A DNA stretch of 64,000 nucleotides, from positions 55,267 through 119,266 of the forward strand of contig CANMVX010000007.1 of the NCBI GenBank assembly GCA_947501115.1, written 5' to 3'. Positions 17,384 to 26,077 of the stretch are shown here, piece by piece. A program made the position numbers and the translations under genes. How positions within the stretch are numbered: the stretch's first letter is position 1; each line of letters opens with the position of its first letter. The notes beneath the pieces are model-generated. The model was not told where the DNA came from. It saw only the letters and a list, made by a program, of their open reading frames with translations, and searched no databases. Source of the stretch: Haliscomenobacteraceae bacterium. GTDB lineage: Bacteria > Bacteroidota > Bacteroidia > Chitinophagales > Saprospiraceae.

Positions 17384-18329
17384 GTAATGGTAAAGCAGTT
17401 TGGTATCTTTTATTAAATGCTTCAATACCTTGAAGTCCACCCGTATGAATAGCTATAATGGTCGTACCTGGATTAAAGTAATCACTCTTGATGAGTTCGT
17501 TCAGAGCGTACAACAACTTTCCTGTATAAACAGGATCTAAAACGATTTGATAACGTAGGTAAAAATCGTGCATAAATGCGACCAGTCCTGCATGATACTT
17601 TGCATAACCACCCAAATGGAAATCGTACTGCAAATCAATGCCTTGCCCAAGGGTGTTTTCTGAAAAACCTTTTAACACATAAATACCAAGTAAGGGCATA
17701 CCGTGCTCATTATTGGAATAAAGACCTTTAATTGTGCCACCCGTTCCAACGGAAACGGCCGCTATCAGTTTTCCACTTTTCAGTTCTTCCTGAGAGAAAG
17801 AGTCATTCATTTCATTCATTAAATGCCCCATCCCCAGCGCGGAAGCTTCATTGCTTCCCCCTTCAGGGATAAAATGAAAATGAGGATATTTGTCTATTAA
17901 AAAAGGTGGTAAAAAATCAGAAGCTAACGCTTTGTATTCATTTCTTGAAATAAAATGGAGTTCCATACCATAATATACAGCTTTCTGAAGCGTGGGACTT
18001 AGGTCAATTTTATTTTCCCCCCGAACAATTCCCACTGTTTTTACACCCATAAAATGGCCAGCAGCGGCTAAGGCAACCAGGTGATTAGAATGAATGCCAC
18101 CTTGCGTAATTAACGGGCAGCTATTTTCCCTGTCGTATTGGGCGAAAGTCCCCCACATTTTTCTCCACTTATTTCCCGCTATTTCCGGATGGGAAGGCAC
18201 AAAGAGTAAATCATCTCTTTTTAAAAGAACAGTAACACCCTTTTTCAGCCATTCCTCGTTAGGTAGGGGAGAAATGGCTGAAATGGGGGGATGAAGAAAA
18301 TAATCCCAGGCATCAGATAGCACTGACAT
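17358..18329 (-). CDS. PLP-dependent 1-aminocyclopropane-1-carboxylate deaminase / D-cysteine desulfhydrase family
   Basis: 323 aa, fold type II. The PLP lysine lies in IAGNKWRKMW (about residue 53), and QGGIHSNHLVALAAAG and VSVGTGGTIKGLY are the conserved substrate and phosphate-binding loops. The family opens the ACC ring or desulfurates D-cysteine; which one applies cannot be decided. The downstream end overlaps the convergent SPOR gene by 26 bp. It starts 5 bp after the M16 peptidase stop and is probably in its operon. Confidence 0.88.
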   Translation of the reverse strand: MSVLSDAWDYFLHPPISAISPLPNEEWLKKGVTVLLKRDDLLFVPSHPEIAGNKWRKMWGTFAQYDRENSCPLITQGGIHSNHLVALAAAGHFMGVKTVGIVRGENKIDLSPTLQKAVYYGMELHFISRNEYKALASDFLPPFLIDKYPHFHFIPEGGSNEASALGMGHLMNEMNDSFSQEELKSGKLIAAVSVGTGGTIKGLYSNNEHGMPLLGIYVLKGFSENTLGQGIDLQYDFHLGGYAKYHAGLVAFMHDFYLRYQIVLDPVYTGKLLYALNELIKSDYFNPGTTIIAIHTGGLQGIEAFNKRYQTALPLPINLSSPL

Positions 18330-18334
18330 CTGGC

Positions 18335-21211
18335 TTATACCGCTTTTTCGGAAAATACCATTTCTTCTGTTAACATCGTTACAGGGCCGTATTTTTCCAG
18401 CAAAGAAAAATCAATATTTTCCTTATTTCCCATAACTAAAAGGGTATAATTCCTGTTTTTAACGTATTGCTGTTGAAATGACGATAAATCATTTCCTTTT
18501 GCGTCATTTAATCGCTCGTAAAGAGGTTTTCTAAGATCTTGAGAATGCCCCAAATCCTGTATTTTTCTGTAATTCCAATAAATCCCGCCCGGCGTCATTC
18601 GCTCACTTTCCAATCTTTTTAAAATAGATATTCTCGCATTTTCAATTTGAGCGGGAACTATAGGCATATTTTGAAGTAAATCGTTGAGGCAGGGTATCGC
18701 ATCAGCTAATTTATCGGGCTGAGTACCAATATATGCTTGCAAATAATGAGCTTCCAGTCTTTTTCTAGGAGAAGTATAAAAGGCATACGTGGAATAAGCA
18801 AGTGCCTTTGATTCCCTGATTTCCTGGAAAACGATACTGGACAGACCATACCCGAAATATTCGTTATACCACTCCTTCATGAAATGTTCTTCCAAATTAA
18901 AGTCGGGAGTTCCTTTGGAAATCCACATTAAATCGGTTTGAACAATGGGGAAATTGTAAAAAAGAACACGATTTTCTGTGTTTGGGACTTGTAAAAACAA
19001 TTTGCTGTGAGGTGCAGCCCTTCTTTCCGACGGCACGATATGATGCTTTCTTAAAATGGGGATAACCTTGTCGAAATCGTTACTGCCAAAGTAATAAACA
19101 GAGTGTTCGTATTGGTTTAATTCATGAATTCTCTGAACGATATTTTCCGGGTCCAATTGAAGAAGTTGCTCCTTATTTAATCGAAAATTAAAAGGAGATT
19201 CTATACCATAACGGGCATAAGAACCCAGTGCATTTCTCAACATATAAGCCCTGTCCCTGAGCGCATTTTCCCGTTTGATAAGTATGTCGGAAGCAACATT
19301 TTTAAGTTTATCCGCATTTGGAACGGCACCATTTATTATTTTTTCTAATAAAATAAGCGCCTCCTCCATTGATTTTTCTAAGCCTGAAAGGGAGATATAA
19401 CAACGTTCTTCCTCCATACTCACGTCAAAAGAAATACCAAGTCTGAAAAATGCCTGTTGTATTTCAGAGGGTTGCATATCTTTAGTCCCAAGATAGGGTA
19501 GATATTTAAAAAGGATGGGAAGAAGGGGGTCGTGCATTTTTCCCATTGGATAAATAAAATCTAAACGAAAGAGATCATTATCCGGATTCTTTACATAATG
19601 AACAGGTATGCCGGGAAATAACTCGTCTTGCTTAATATTTTCCTGATAAGAAACAAAAACAGGTTTCAATCTGGGAGACTCAGTAGATAGAAATTCATTG
19701 GCAAAATCAGAGGAACCGTCTCTATTTATATCAACCGCTGTGATGGGAGGTTTTTCTACTTTTATAACAGAAGGATCATCGCCTTTTCGCTTATAAACGA
19801 CCACATAATTGTCCCGGTGTATGTATTTTTTAGCAAAAAGAATGATATCTTCCTTACTAAAATGAACCATATCGCTGACCCTTGTCGCAAATTTTTTCCA
19901 GGGAATACCTAGAATAAAAGCCTGCGTAATACTGCCTGTTCTGGCCTCATTTGACTGTAAAGATTTTAACTCACCCAGGCGGAAATCGTTGCAAACGGCT
20001 TCTGGCAACCAATCGGGAAAATTCCCCTCCAGTAAAATATCTAGTTGGTTTAATAAAAGGGCTTCAACCTCCTCCAGCGTCTGACCTTCCCTTGGTTTTC
20101 CATAAAAACCGAACGCAGAATAATCTTCGTGAAACCAAGTCCATGCCTCAGATTCAAGGACAAGTTGTTGTTGATTTATATTCAAATCGAGCAATCCCGC
20201 CTGCTGATTATAAAACAAATGTTGAATAAGACTTAATAAATAAGGGGTGTCGGTATTGGCACCAGGCAATCGCCAGGCCATTTGAATAAATGGAGATTCC
20301 TGACCAAGGGCCTCCATTCTTTTAACCTCCGTGATGGGAGGTTGTTCGTCAAAATTAAAAGCGGGAATGTCAGAGTTAACTTTGGAACCCCAATATTTTT
20401 CAATGAGCGCAATCGTTTTATCAGCATCAAGATCGCCAGCCAGAATAATCGCCATATTATTGGGAACATAATAGGTGCTGAAAAATTTATGGATATTATA
20501 GTGGGATGGATTTCTAAGATGTTCCGCACTGCCTATGGTCGTTTGTGTGCCATAAGGGTGATTGGGGAATAAGCCGGCATGGAGCAAGTTGCTCACCTTA
20601 CGAATATCCTTGTCCTGACTAATATTAAATTCTTCGTAAACGGTTTCCAGTTCCGTGTGAAATAAACGGAGGGTAAGTTGGGAAAAACGCTCCGCTTCGA
20701 GGGAAATCCAACGCTCTAATTCATTGTTTGGAATGGCATTCAGATACACTGTTTGTTCAAACCATGTGTAGGCATTGGTTCCTTTGGCGCCAATAGAGGA
20801 TGCTAATTTGTCATATTCACCAGGGATAGTTAACTTAGCTGCCTGATATGATTTCTGGTCAATGAGCTGATATATTTCTTTACGCTCATCCTCTGTAGAG
20901 GCATTTCGGTGTTTTTCATATAAGTCAGCAATTTCCTCCAACAAAACTTTTTCCTCTTCCCAGTTAGCAGTACCAATTTTTGAAGTCCCTTTAAATAGCA
21001 TGTGCTCCATATAATGAGCAAGTCCTGTTGTTTCTGCAGGATCATGTTTTGAACCCGCTCGAACTGCAATCTGGGTGCTAAGGGTTGGGTGATAAGGATT
21101 TATACTTAAAAATACCTGCAAGCCATTTTTAAGCGTATATTTTTTTACTTGAAATGGGTCATTTTCAAATTGTTCTGGCAAAAGGGTAGAAGACAAATTA
21201 GTTAAAGTCAT
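18335..21211 (-). CDS. M16-family zinc metallopeptidase (pitrilysin/insulinase type)
   Basis: 958 aa, two M16 halves in one chain. The inverted zinc motif HYMEH (His 66, Glu 69, His 70) is intact in the N-terminal half, with the downstream acidic ligand in ETVYEEF. The C-terminal half keeps the fold but has no zinc motif, as expected. No signal peptide is present, so it is probably cytoplasmic and degrades peptides. The ATG overlaps the upstream DinB stop by 4 bp, and the PLP enzyme follows after 5 bp. Confidence 0.92.
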   Translation of the reverse strand: MTLTNLSSTLLPEQFENDPFQVKKYTLKNGLQVFLSINPYHPTLSTQIAVRAGSKHDPAETTGLAHYMEHMLFKGTSKIGTANWEEEKVLLEEIADLYEKHRNASTEDERKEIYQLIDQKSYQAAKLTIPGEYDKLASSIGAKGTNAYTWFEQTVYLNAIPNNELERWISLEAERFSQLTLRLFHTELETVYEEFNISQDKDIRKVSNLLHAGLFPNHPYGTQTTIGSAEHLRNPSHYNIHKFFSTYYVPNNMAIILAGDLDADKTIALIEKYWGSKVNSDIPAFNFDEQPPITEVKRMEALGQESPFIQMAWRLPGANTDTPYLLSLIQHLFYNQQAGLLDLNINQQQLVLESEAWTWFHEDYSAFGFYGKPREGQTLEEVEALLLNQLDILLEGNFPDWLPEAVCNDFRLGELKSLQSNEARTGSITQAFILGIPWKKFATRVSDMVHFSKEDIILFAKKYIHRDNYVVVYKRKGDDPSVIKVEKPPITAVDINRDGSSDFANEFLSTESPRLKPVFVSYQENIKQDELFPGIPVHYVKNPDNDLFRLDFIYPMGKMHDPLLPILFKYLPYLGTKDMQPSEIQQAFFRLGISFDVSMEEERCYISLSGLEKSMEEALILLEKIINGAVPNADKLKNVASDILIKRENALRDRAYMLRNALGSYARYGIESPFNFRLNKEQLLQLDPENIVQRIHELNQYEHSVYYFGSNDFDKVIPILRKHHIVPSERRAAPHSKLFLQVPNTENRVLFYNFPIVQTDLMWISKGTPDFNLEEHFMKEWYNEYFGYGLSSIVFQEIRESKALAYSTYAFYTSPRKRLEAHYLQAYIGTQPDKLADAIPCLNDLLQNMPIVPAQIENARISILKRLESERMTPGGIYWNYRKIQDLGHSQDLRKPLYERLNDAKGNDLSSFQQQYVKNRNYTLLVMGNKENIDFSLLEKYGPVTMLTEEMVFSEKAV

Positions 21212-21765
21212 ATTACGTTTTTATCTAGCAAAGCTAAAACGGCTTTACTTTGTATGAAATGTCGTTGTTCGTGTAAAAGGATAACATCAAAAGCGTCTTC
21301 TAAAGAGTACACGATGTTATTATTGGCAGGGGAAGCAATAATTTGTTTACGCTGAATGGGGTCCTCGCATTGAATTCGGACTCTTCTTAAGGCCTGTTGA
21401 TGCTTTTCAAAAATCTCCAGAATAGGTCCTTCGTCGATTAAAAGGGAGGGTTCCCAAATGGGGAATGTTTTGACCTTCGCTTCCTCCGCTTCAGGTTTAA
21501 CGTATTCGATGAGAACGGAACCAAACAATTTTGGTAAAAACGGAATTTTACCAAGGAAGGGCACCTTGTAAGTATTATTCCTTATTTGTTCTATAAGCGG
21601 AAAATAAGTCCTGTTGACCACAATGAGGTGAGCCAGATTTTCAGCAATACTCCAACGGTTGGCCCCAGGTTTAAAATGAAGGTCTTCGTGTTTAAGTAAA
21701 CCGAAATCTGAAATAACAGCCTCAGTAAGTTGATCCAATTGGTTAAGCCAAATTAGCTGATTCAT
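21208..21765 (-). CDS. DinB-family protein
   Basis: 185 aa from the ATG at 21765. A longer frame to 21807 runs through the candidate -7 element at 21777-21784, so the shorter start is preferred. Helical DinB features are visible: WSIAENLAHLIVVNRTYFP, with a metal-ligand-like His, and the C-terminal LEDAFDVILLHEQRHFIQ, with two more. It overlaps the M16 start by 4 bp and is the first gene of a DinB-M16-PLP enzyme operon. Function is unknown; related proteins include thiol transferases. Confidence 0.82.
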   Translation of the reverse strand: MNQLIWLNQLDQLTEAVISDFGLLKHEDLHFKPGANRWSIAENLAHLIVVNRTYFPLIEQIRNNTYKVPFLGKIPFLPKLFGSVLIEYVKPEAEEAKVKTFPIWEPSLLIDEGPILEIFEKHQQALRRVRIQCEDPIQRKQIIASPANNNIVYSLEDAFDVILLHEQRHFIQSKAVLALLDKNVI

Positions 21766-21776
21766 TATTTTTTTTG

Positions 21777-21784
21777 CAAATTTA
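21777..21784 (-). promoter_or_regulatory. Candidate -7 element for the DinB-M16 operon
   Basis: CAAATTTA on the plus strand reads TAAATTTG on the minus strand, a TAnnTTTG match, 12 bp upstream of the chosen ATG. The transcript would have a very short leader. Confidence 0.4.
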
Positions 21785-21848
21785 ATCAGATTAGACTTTA
21801 ATAACACTAAAATGATTTATTTTGATGTAATTTACAAAATAATACTTC

Positions 21849-23312
21849 ATGAAAAATGTATTTCCTGTTGCGATCTTTAGCTTTTTCGCCTTTTTATTTT
21901 TAGGCTTCAGCATTTTAAAAACAGTTGATTTTCCAGATGAAATGGCTCTTTATGCCTCGCATAATCGATATAAAGAACCTATGTTGAAGGAAAGAAGGTT
22001 TAAGCATGCCGATATCGTTCCTTTGTTGAATGCGCTTCCTGCCGCTTATCGATTAAGAGTTTTAGGAAAATCTATGGAGGGTCGAAACATTTACGGCGCC
22101 ACCATGGGAAATGGGCCGGTTTCTGTCCTGCTTTGGTCTCAAATGCATGGGGACGAACCCACAGCTACGATGGCCCTGTTCGATATCTTTCGATTTATGC
22201 AACGCCACGACGAATTTGATGGTTTCAGAGATAAAATACTGTCAAAACTTACCATTCATGTGGTTCCAATGTTAAATCCGGATGGTGCCGAGCGTTATAC
22301 CCGCCGAAATGTTCAGGATATTGACATAAACAGGGATGCCCAAAGGTTACAGACACCGGAAGGAAATATCCTAAAGGCCATAAGAGATTCTGTACAGGCA
22401 GATTGGGGTTTCAACTTACACGACCAGAGTCGTTATTATGCGGCGGGGAATGTCCCTAAAACAGCGGCCATTTCTTTCCTCGCTCCGGCTTTTGACGAAG
22501 CTAAAACCATGAGCGAAAAAAGATCGGATGCCGCTCGCCTGATTGGTGTGATGAATAAGACAATACAAGAAATTATCCCGGGCAGTGTCGGAAAATATGA
22601 TGATACTTTTGAACCCAGGGCTTTCGGTGATAATATCCAGAAGTGGGGAACCCGCACCATTCTTATCGAAACGGGCGCTTTACCTGGCGATCCTGAAAAG
22701 CAGGAGTTAAGACGAATCAATTATACCGCTATATTGACGGCCTTGTCTGCCATTGCCGATGAATCATATAAAAATATGCCGGTAAGCGAATATGAAGGTA
22801 TTCCTTTTAACAATAGTAATGCCTTTCATGACCTCTTACTTAGGGAAATTCAACTGCCTACGCTTAGGGGTAAATTTTTCGTTTCAGACCTGGCCTATAG
22901 AAATGATGAAGTTCAATTGGCAGATAACAGATCGTTTTATTTATCGTCTAAAATTTCGGAACTGGGTGATTTATCTACCTTTTTTGCCTATAACGATAAG
23001 AATCTGAATGGATATAAGGCAAAAATGGGAAAAGTTTATCCTACTATTTTGGCAGATTTTTCCGCAGCAAAAAGTCTGGATGTAGCCTCGTTATTAAGTC
23101 AGGGAATTACCTATATACAGGTGACTAATTTTAAGAAATCGAAGGAAATAATGAATTTTCCACTGCATATTATTCAGCCCAATACCACTGTGTCTAAAGA
23201 ATTCAAGATAGGATTGAATCCATCTTTTGTATTGGAAAAAGAGGGTAAAATTCAATATGCGGTGGTTAATGGAACGCTTCATGATCTTGGAAAATTAGCT
23301 GTCAGCAAATAA
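21849..23312 (+). CDS. M14-family zinc carboxypeptidase, exported
   Basis: 487 aa with an N-terminal hydrophobic signal (about 5-22). Zinc ligands are in QMHGDEPTATM (His 100 and Glu 103) and NLHDQSRYY (His near 195); the catalytic Glu is in LIETGALPGDPEKQE. These features define the M14 peptidase core, and the C-terminal 150 residues form an extra domain of unknown role. It probably trims peptides or cell-wall material outside the cytoplasm. It is followed 3 bp later by a CBM9-like secreted protein, so the pair is likely cotranscribed. Confidence 0.9.
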   Translation: MKNVFPVAIFSFFAFLFLGFSILKTVDFPDEMALYASHNRYKEPMLKERRFKHADIVPLLNALPAAYRLRVLGKSMEGRNIYGATMGNGPVSVLLWSQMHGDEPTATMALFDIFRFMQRHDEFDGFRDKILSKLTIHVVPMLNPDGAERYTRRNVQDIDINRDAQRLQTPEGNILKAIRDSVQADWGFNLHDQSRYYAAGNVPKTAAISFLAPAFDEAKTMSEKRSDAARLIGVMNKTIQEIIPGSVGKYDDTFEPRAFGDNIQKWGTRTILIETGALPGDPEKQELRRINYTAILTALSAIADESYKNMPVSEYEGIPFNNSNAFHDLLLREIQLPTLRGKFFVSDLAYRNDEVQLADNRSFYLSSKISELGDLSTFFAYNDKNLNGYKAKMGKVYPTILADFSAAKSLDVASLLSQGITYIQVTNFKKSKEIMNFPLHIIQPNTTVSKEFKIGLNPSFVLEKEGKIQYAVVNGTLHDLGKLAVSK

Positions 23313-23315
23313 TAT

Positions 23316-24032
23316 ATGATGATGAAATTTATGACCTCTCTGCTTTCTCTATTTCCATTTCCTTGGATTAGTGGCCAGCTCTTTGGGCAATCACCTACTC
23401 TTAATGTTCCATTTTCCGTTGATTTTCCTTTCAAGGAGGGATCCATCAGTTCCGTTTGGAAGGGATTACCCGTGTATTCTTTGCAAAAACTGGATGACGA
23501 CGGACGGGAAGCAGTCACTCAATTCCAGCTTGCCTATAGTGACAAAGGCATATATGTTCATTTTTATGGCGATGAATGGAAAGTAACTACCACGGCCAAG
23601 GCCGACTTTGAGGACCTTTTCAAGGGCGACGTCTATGAAGTTTTTTTTCAGCCAGATGCATCGAAACCGATGTATCTGGAATATGAAATAAATGCAAATA
23701 ACCATGAGTTAGTATTATTAATCCCCAATTATGGCGGTAAATTTTTGGGCTGGACCCCATGGAAATATGAGGGAGAGCGAAAGATAATCAAAAACACCTG
23801 GCTGGCTGAGAATGCTAATCCAGCCATTCCATATACCTGGCATGCCGAAATATTTTTCCCTTATCAGATATTCAATCCTATGATTCAGGGTAAACCAGAA
23901 AAGGGAACTACCTGGAAAGGTAATTTTTATAGGTTAGATTACGACACAGGCAAAATGGTCAAATGGGCTTGGAGTCCCATTGCCAAAAGTTTTCATGAAT
24001 ATGCCAAATATGGCGTTTTGGTGTTCAGGTAG
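23316..24032 (+). CDS. Secreted CBM9-like (DOMON-type) protein
   Basis: 238 aa with a signal peptide (to about residue 25). The pattern ISSVWKGLPVYSLQKLD, then FQLAYSDKGIYVHFYGDEW and a block with DVYEVFFQPD, GWTPWKY, TWHAEIFFPYQIF and TWKGNFYRLDYDTG, is that of carbohydrate-binding family 9-like proteins. No catalytic residues are expected. It likely binds sugar or a cofactor in the periplasm or outside. Its stop codon TAG (24030-24032) lies within the left end of a GTAGGGG repeat, so the original C-terminus may have been a little different. Confidence 0.8.
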   Translation: MMMKFMTSLLSLFPFPWISGQLFGQSPTLNVPFSVDFPFKEGSISSVWKGLPVYSLQKLDDDGREAVTQFQLAYSDKGIYVHFYGDEWKVTTTAKADFEDLFKGDVYEVFFQPDASKPMYLEYEINANNHELVLLIPNYGGKFLGWTPWKYEGERKIIKNTWLAENANPAIPYTWHAEIFFPYQIFNPMIQGKPEKGTTWKGNFYRLDYDTGKMVKWAWSPIAKSFHEYAKYGVLVFR

Positions 24033-24095
24033 GGGCGAATAGCATTCGCCTTCATGATACAGATGCATTTCCCTATTGTTGGAAAATGGCACCCC
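24029..24095. repeat. Partial copy of a GTAGGGGCGAAT element
   Basis: GTAGGGGCGAATAGCATTCGCC, written here as arms GGGGCGAAT and ATTCGCC, is followed by a stretch beginning ATGATACAGATGCATTTCCC. It is closely similar to the left part of the element at 27401-27586 but lacks the right end. The TAG in its first bases is the stop of the CBM9-like gene. Confidence 0.7.
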
Positions 24096-24810
24096 ATCGT
24101 CAGGTCATCCAGTTGATAAGGTTTTTGAATACCCTGTAGAGACGCGATGCTTCGCGTCTTCTCCCCGACAGGTTTCAATGTAAAATTTGTCCGCTGTCAC
24201 CTGGTTTTGAATCAGGATTTACAGGATTTTCAGGATTACAGAGGATGTCTTTGTTTTAAATTTGGAGGATATTTGTAGAGACGCGATGCTTCGCGTCTTC
24301 TCCCCGACAGGTTTCAATGTAATATTCACCTGCTGTCGCCTAGTTTTGAATCAGGATTTACAGGATTTTCAAGATTACAGAGGACGTCTTTGTTCTAAAT
24401 TTGGAGGAGATTTGTAGAGACGCGATGCTTCGCGTCTTCTCCCCGACAGGTTTTAATGTAATATTCACCTGTTGTCACCTGGTTTTGAATCAGGATTTTC
24501 AGGATTTTCAGGATTACAGAGGACGTCTTTGTTTTGGGTACAATGGTCATTCGTAGAGGATTACCTTTTACCCTTCTTTTCGCCGATGCGTAACGCATCG
24601 GAGGGTTGCTTCGAAATAAAAGCACCATCTAATATTCTCCCACTCAAGCCGGAGACGTTATCATAAATCCTGAGAATCCTGGAAATCCTGATTCAAACCA
24701 ATGGCTGCTGGTCCGTAATTTCCATCGGAGATTGAGGGAGGTGCTTGTTTTTTGGGAATGTTTCCTGTAATAATTTCTAATCAGGATTTACAGGATTAGG
24801 TTCCCTAACC
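24033..24810. repeat. Intergenic repeat block (139-bp tandem array plus inverted composite copy)
   Basis: 778 bp without a gene. It holds the partial GTAGGGG copy, three tandem 139-bp units from 24135 to about 24537, and from about 24538 to 24803 a divergent reverse-orientation copy of the composite repeat found at 32.6-33.4 and 42.0 kb. Palindromic modules inside are AGACGCGA-TGCT-TCGCGTCT and CCGATGCGT-A-ACGCATCGG. The phrase AATCAGGATTTACAGGATT recurs. Short open frames here are translations of the repeat and are not genes. Confidence 0.85.
24135..24537. repeat. 139-bp tandem repeat, nearly three copies
   Basis: Copies start at 24135, 24274 and 24413, exactly 139 bp apart; the third is cut short near 24537. 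Each begins TGTAGAGACGCGATGCTTCG, which forms an 8-bp stem with a 4-nt loop, and continues through CTCCCCGACAGG and AATCAGGATTTACAGGATT to a GGAGG-ATTTG tail. A few base changes separate the copies, so the array is not brand new. Confidence 0.88.
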
Positions 24811-25065
24811 TTATTTGTTCCAGCTTGTCTGCAAACTGCTCACCTGATATCTTGATGTAGCGCATAAAATACTTATAGCAGCTGTTCCTGAACTTAGCGC
24901 ACCAACCTGAACGTCATTACCCAAATACTGTACTAAGTCTTGCTCAAAACCACTTGCGTTAGGTCCCAAAGGCGCGACCCAATGAGTATCAAAGGCTTCT
25001 TGGGTGCAGTATTGTTCGGTTTCACCCATGTGGGGAGAAGAAAGCCAGATTTTTGATTGGTTCAT
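24811..25065 (-). pseudogene. N-terminal fragment of a DegT/DnrJ/EryC1-type aminotransferase
   Basis: 84-residue frame. Residues 1-66 read like the start of a PLP-dependent sugar aminotransferase: KIWLSSPHMGETEQYCTQEA, WVAPLGPNASGFEQDL, and VGALSSGTAAI, which in intact proteins leads into HLAL. Here homology stops and the frame runs into unrelated sequence, then the repeat block. The catalytic lysine region is absent, so the fragment cannot work. Intact relatives are about 370-400 aa and act in surface polysaccharide synthesis. Confidence 0.75.
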
Positions 25066-25087
25066 TTTTATAATTCCAATAGTTCAT

Positions 25088-25810
25088 TTAAATAATTTCT
25101 CCAGCCCATAATTTTTTTAAAAATTGATTCCATGGCAAAACGGCAATATCTCCAATACTTCTTTCCATTGGATAGTTACTTATAACTATTAATTTTTTTA
25201 CTTTATACTCTTCCGAAAAACTTTTCAATCCTTTTAAATGACGTGATTGTACATTATTTGTTCCATTTACTTCAATTGCTACCTCATGATTTCCCAAAAT
25301 AAAATCAACTTCAATTTGCGAAGTGGTTCGCCAATAGGAAATGGAATAATTAAGATCCGAATAACTACTATGGGCATAAAGTTCTTGGTAAATAAAATGT
25401 TCAAAAGCACTTCCGAAAGCTTCGCTTCCAAATTCTATACTGCCTCTTTTAAGTAAAAAGTTAGCTATACCAATATCAAAATAGTAAAATTTTGGCGCTA
25501 AGATTACCCTGCGTTTAGGATTCTTTTGAAACTATGGGACAAACCGCCCAATCAAAGTGTCTTCCAAACTTTGAAAATACTCCTTAACTGTGACCGAGCT
25601 TACACCACATTCAGTTGAAATGTTGGTATAATTTACTATTTCACCATTAGAAAAAGCTACCGCTTCTAAAAATAGGTTAAAGGCATTGATATTTAGGATT
25701 TTTGCTTCCGAAATAATCTCGTCTCTTAGATAACTTCCTATGTAGGCTTCAATTAATTTTTTTGGTTTTTCAGCTAATAAACATAGTATTTTTTTTGTAT
25801 TAAAAATCAC
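25088..25810 (-). pseudogene. Decayed DUF4143 ATPase (C-terminal half, internal stop)
   Basis: One frame covers 25810 to 25088 and is interrupted by a TAG at 25532-25534. Before the stop it reads AYIGSYLRDEIISEA and TVKEYFQSLEDTLIG; after it, in the same frame, KRRVILAPKFYYFDIGIANF and SQIEVDFILGNHEVAIEVN, the DUF4143 nuclease-like end. The N-terminal AAA part with Walker A and B is missing altogether. An intact relative starts 270 bp further along on the opposite strand. Two separate lesions make this a dead gene. Confidence 0.82.
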
Positions 25811-26019
25811 ATATATTTAAAGTATCAGTTTAAATTTTCATGATATTTTAAAATGCAATTATAGAAAACTTTTTGGATTTTCTTGGATTTTAAGGACGGG
25901 TCAAATTGCATTCGTTATTAATTTGATATACGCATTCGTATGTATTTTAAATGGAAGACGCATTGGTAATGGGTGAATAGAATACAAAAAATGGTTAAAA
26001 TGCATAATTAATAGGTCTC

Positions 26020-26061
26020 AAATTCCTAAAACTTTGCATTATTGGGAAGTTTTAGGAATTT
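26020..26061. promoter_or_regulatory. 15-bp perfect inverted repeat, candidate operator for the DUF4143 ATPase
   Basis: AAATTCCTAAAACTT (26020-26034) and AAGTTTTAGGAATTT (26047-26061) are perfect inverted copies 12 bp apart. They end 4 bp before a candidate -7 element TATCTTTG (26066-26073) and 16 bp before the ATPase start. The position suits a dimeric repressor covering the promoter. It could also be a hairpin in the message if transcription starts further upstream. Confidence 0.6.
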
Positions 26062-26065
26062 AAAC

Positions 26066-26073
26066 TATCTTTG
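26066..26073 (+). promoter_or_regulatory. Candidate -7 element for the DUF4143 ATPase
   Basis: TATCTTTG, a TAnnTTTG match, only 4 bp before the ATG at 26078, so the message would be essentially leaderless. It directly follows the 15-bp inverted repeat. Confidence 0.45.
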
Positions 26074-26077
26074 ATTT

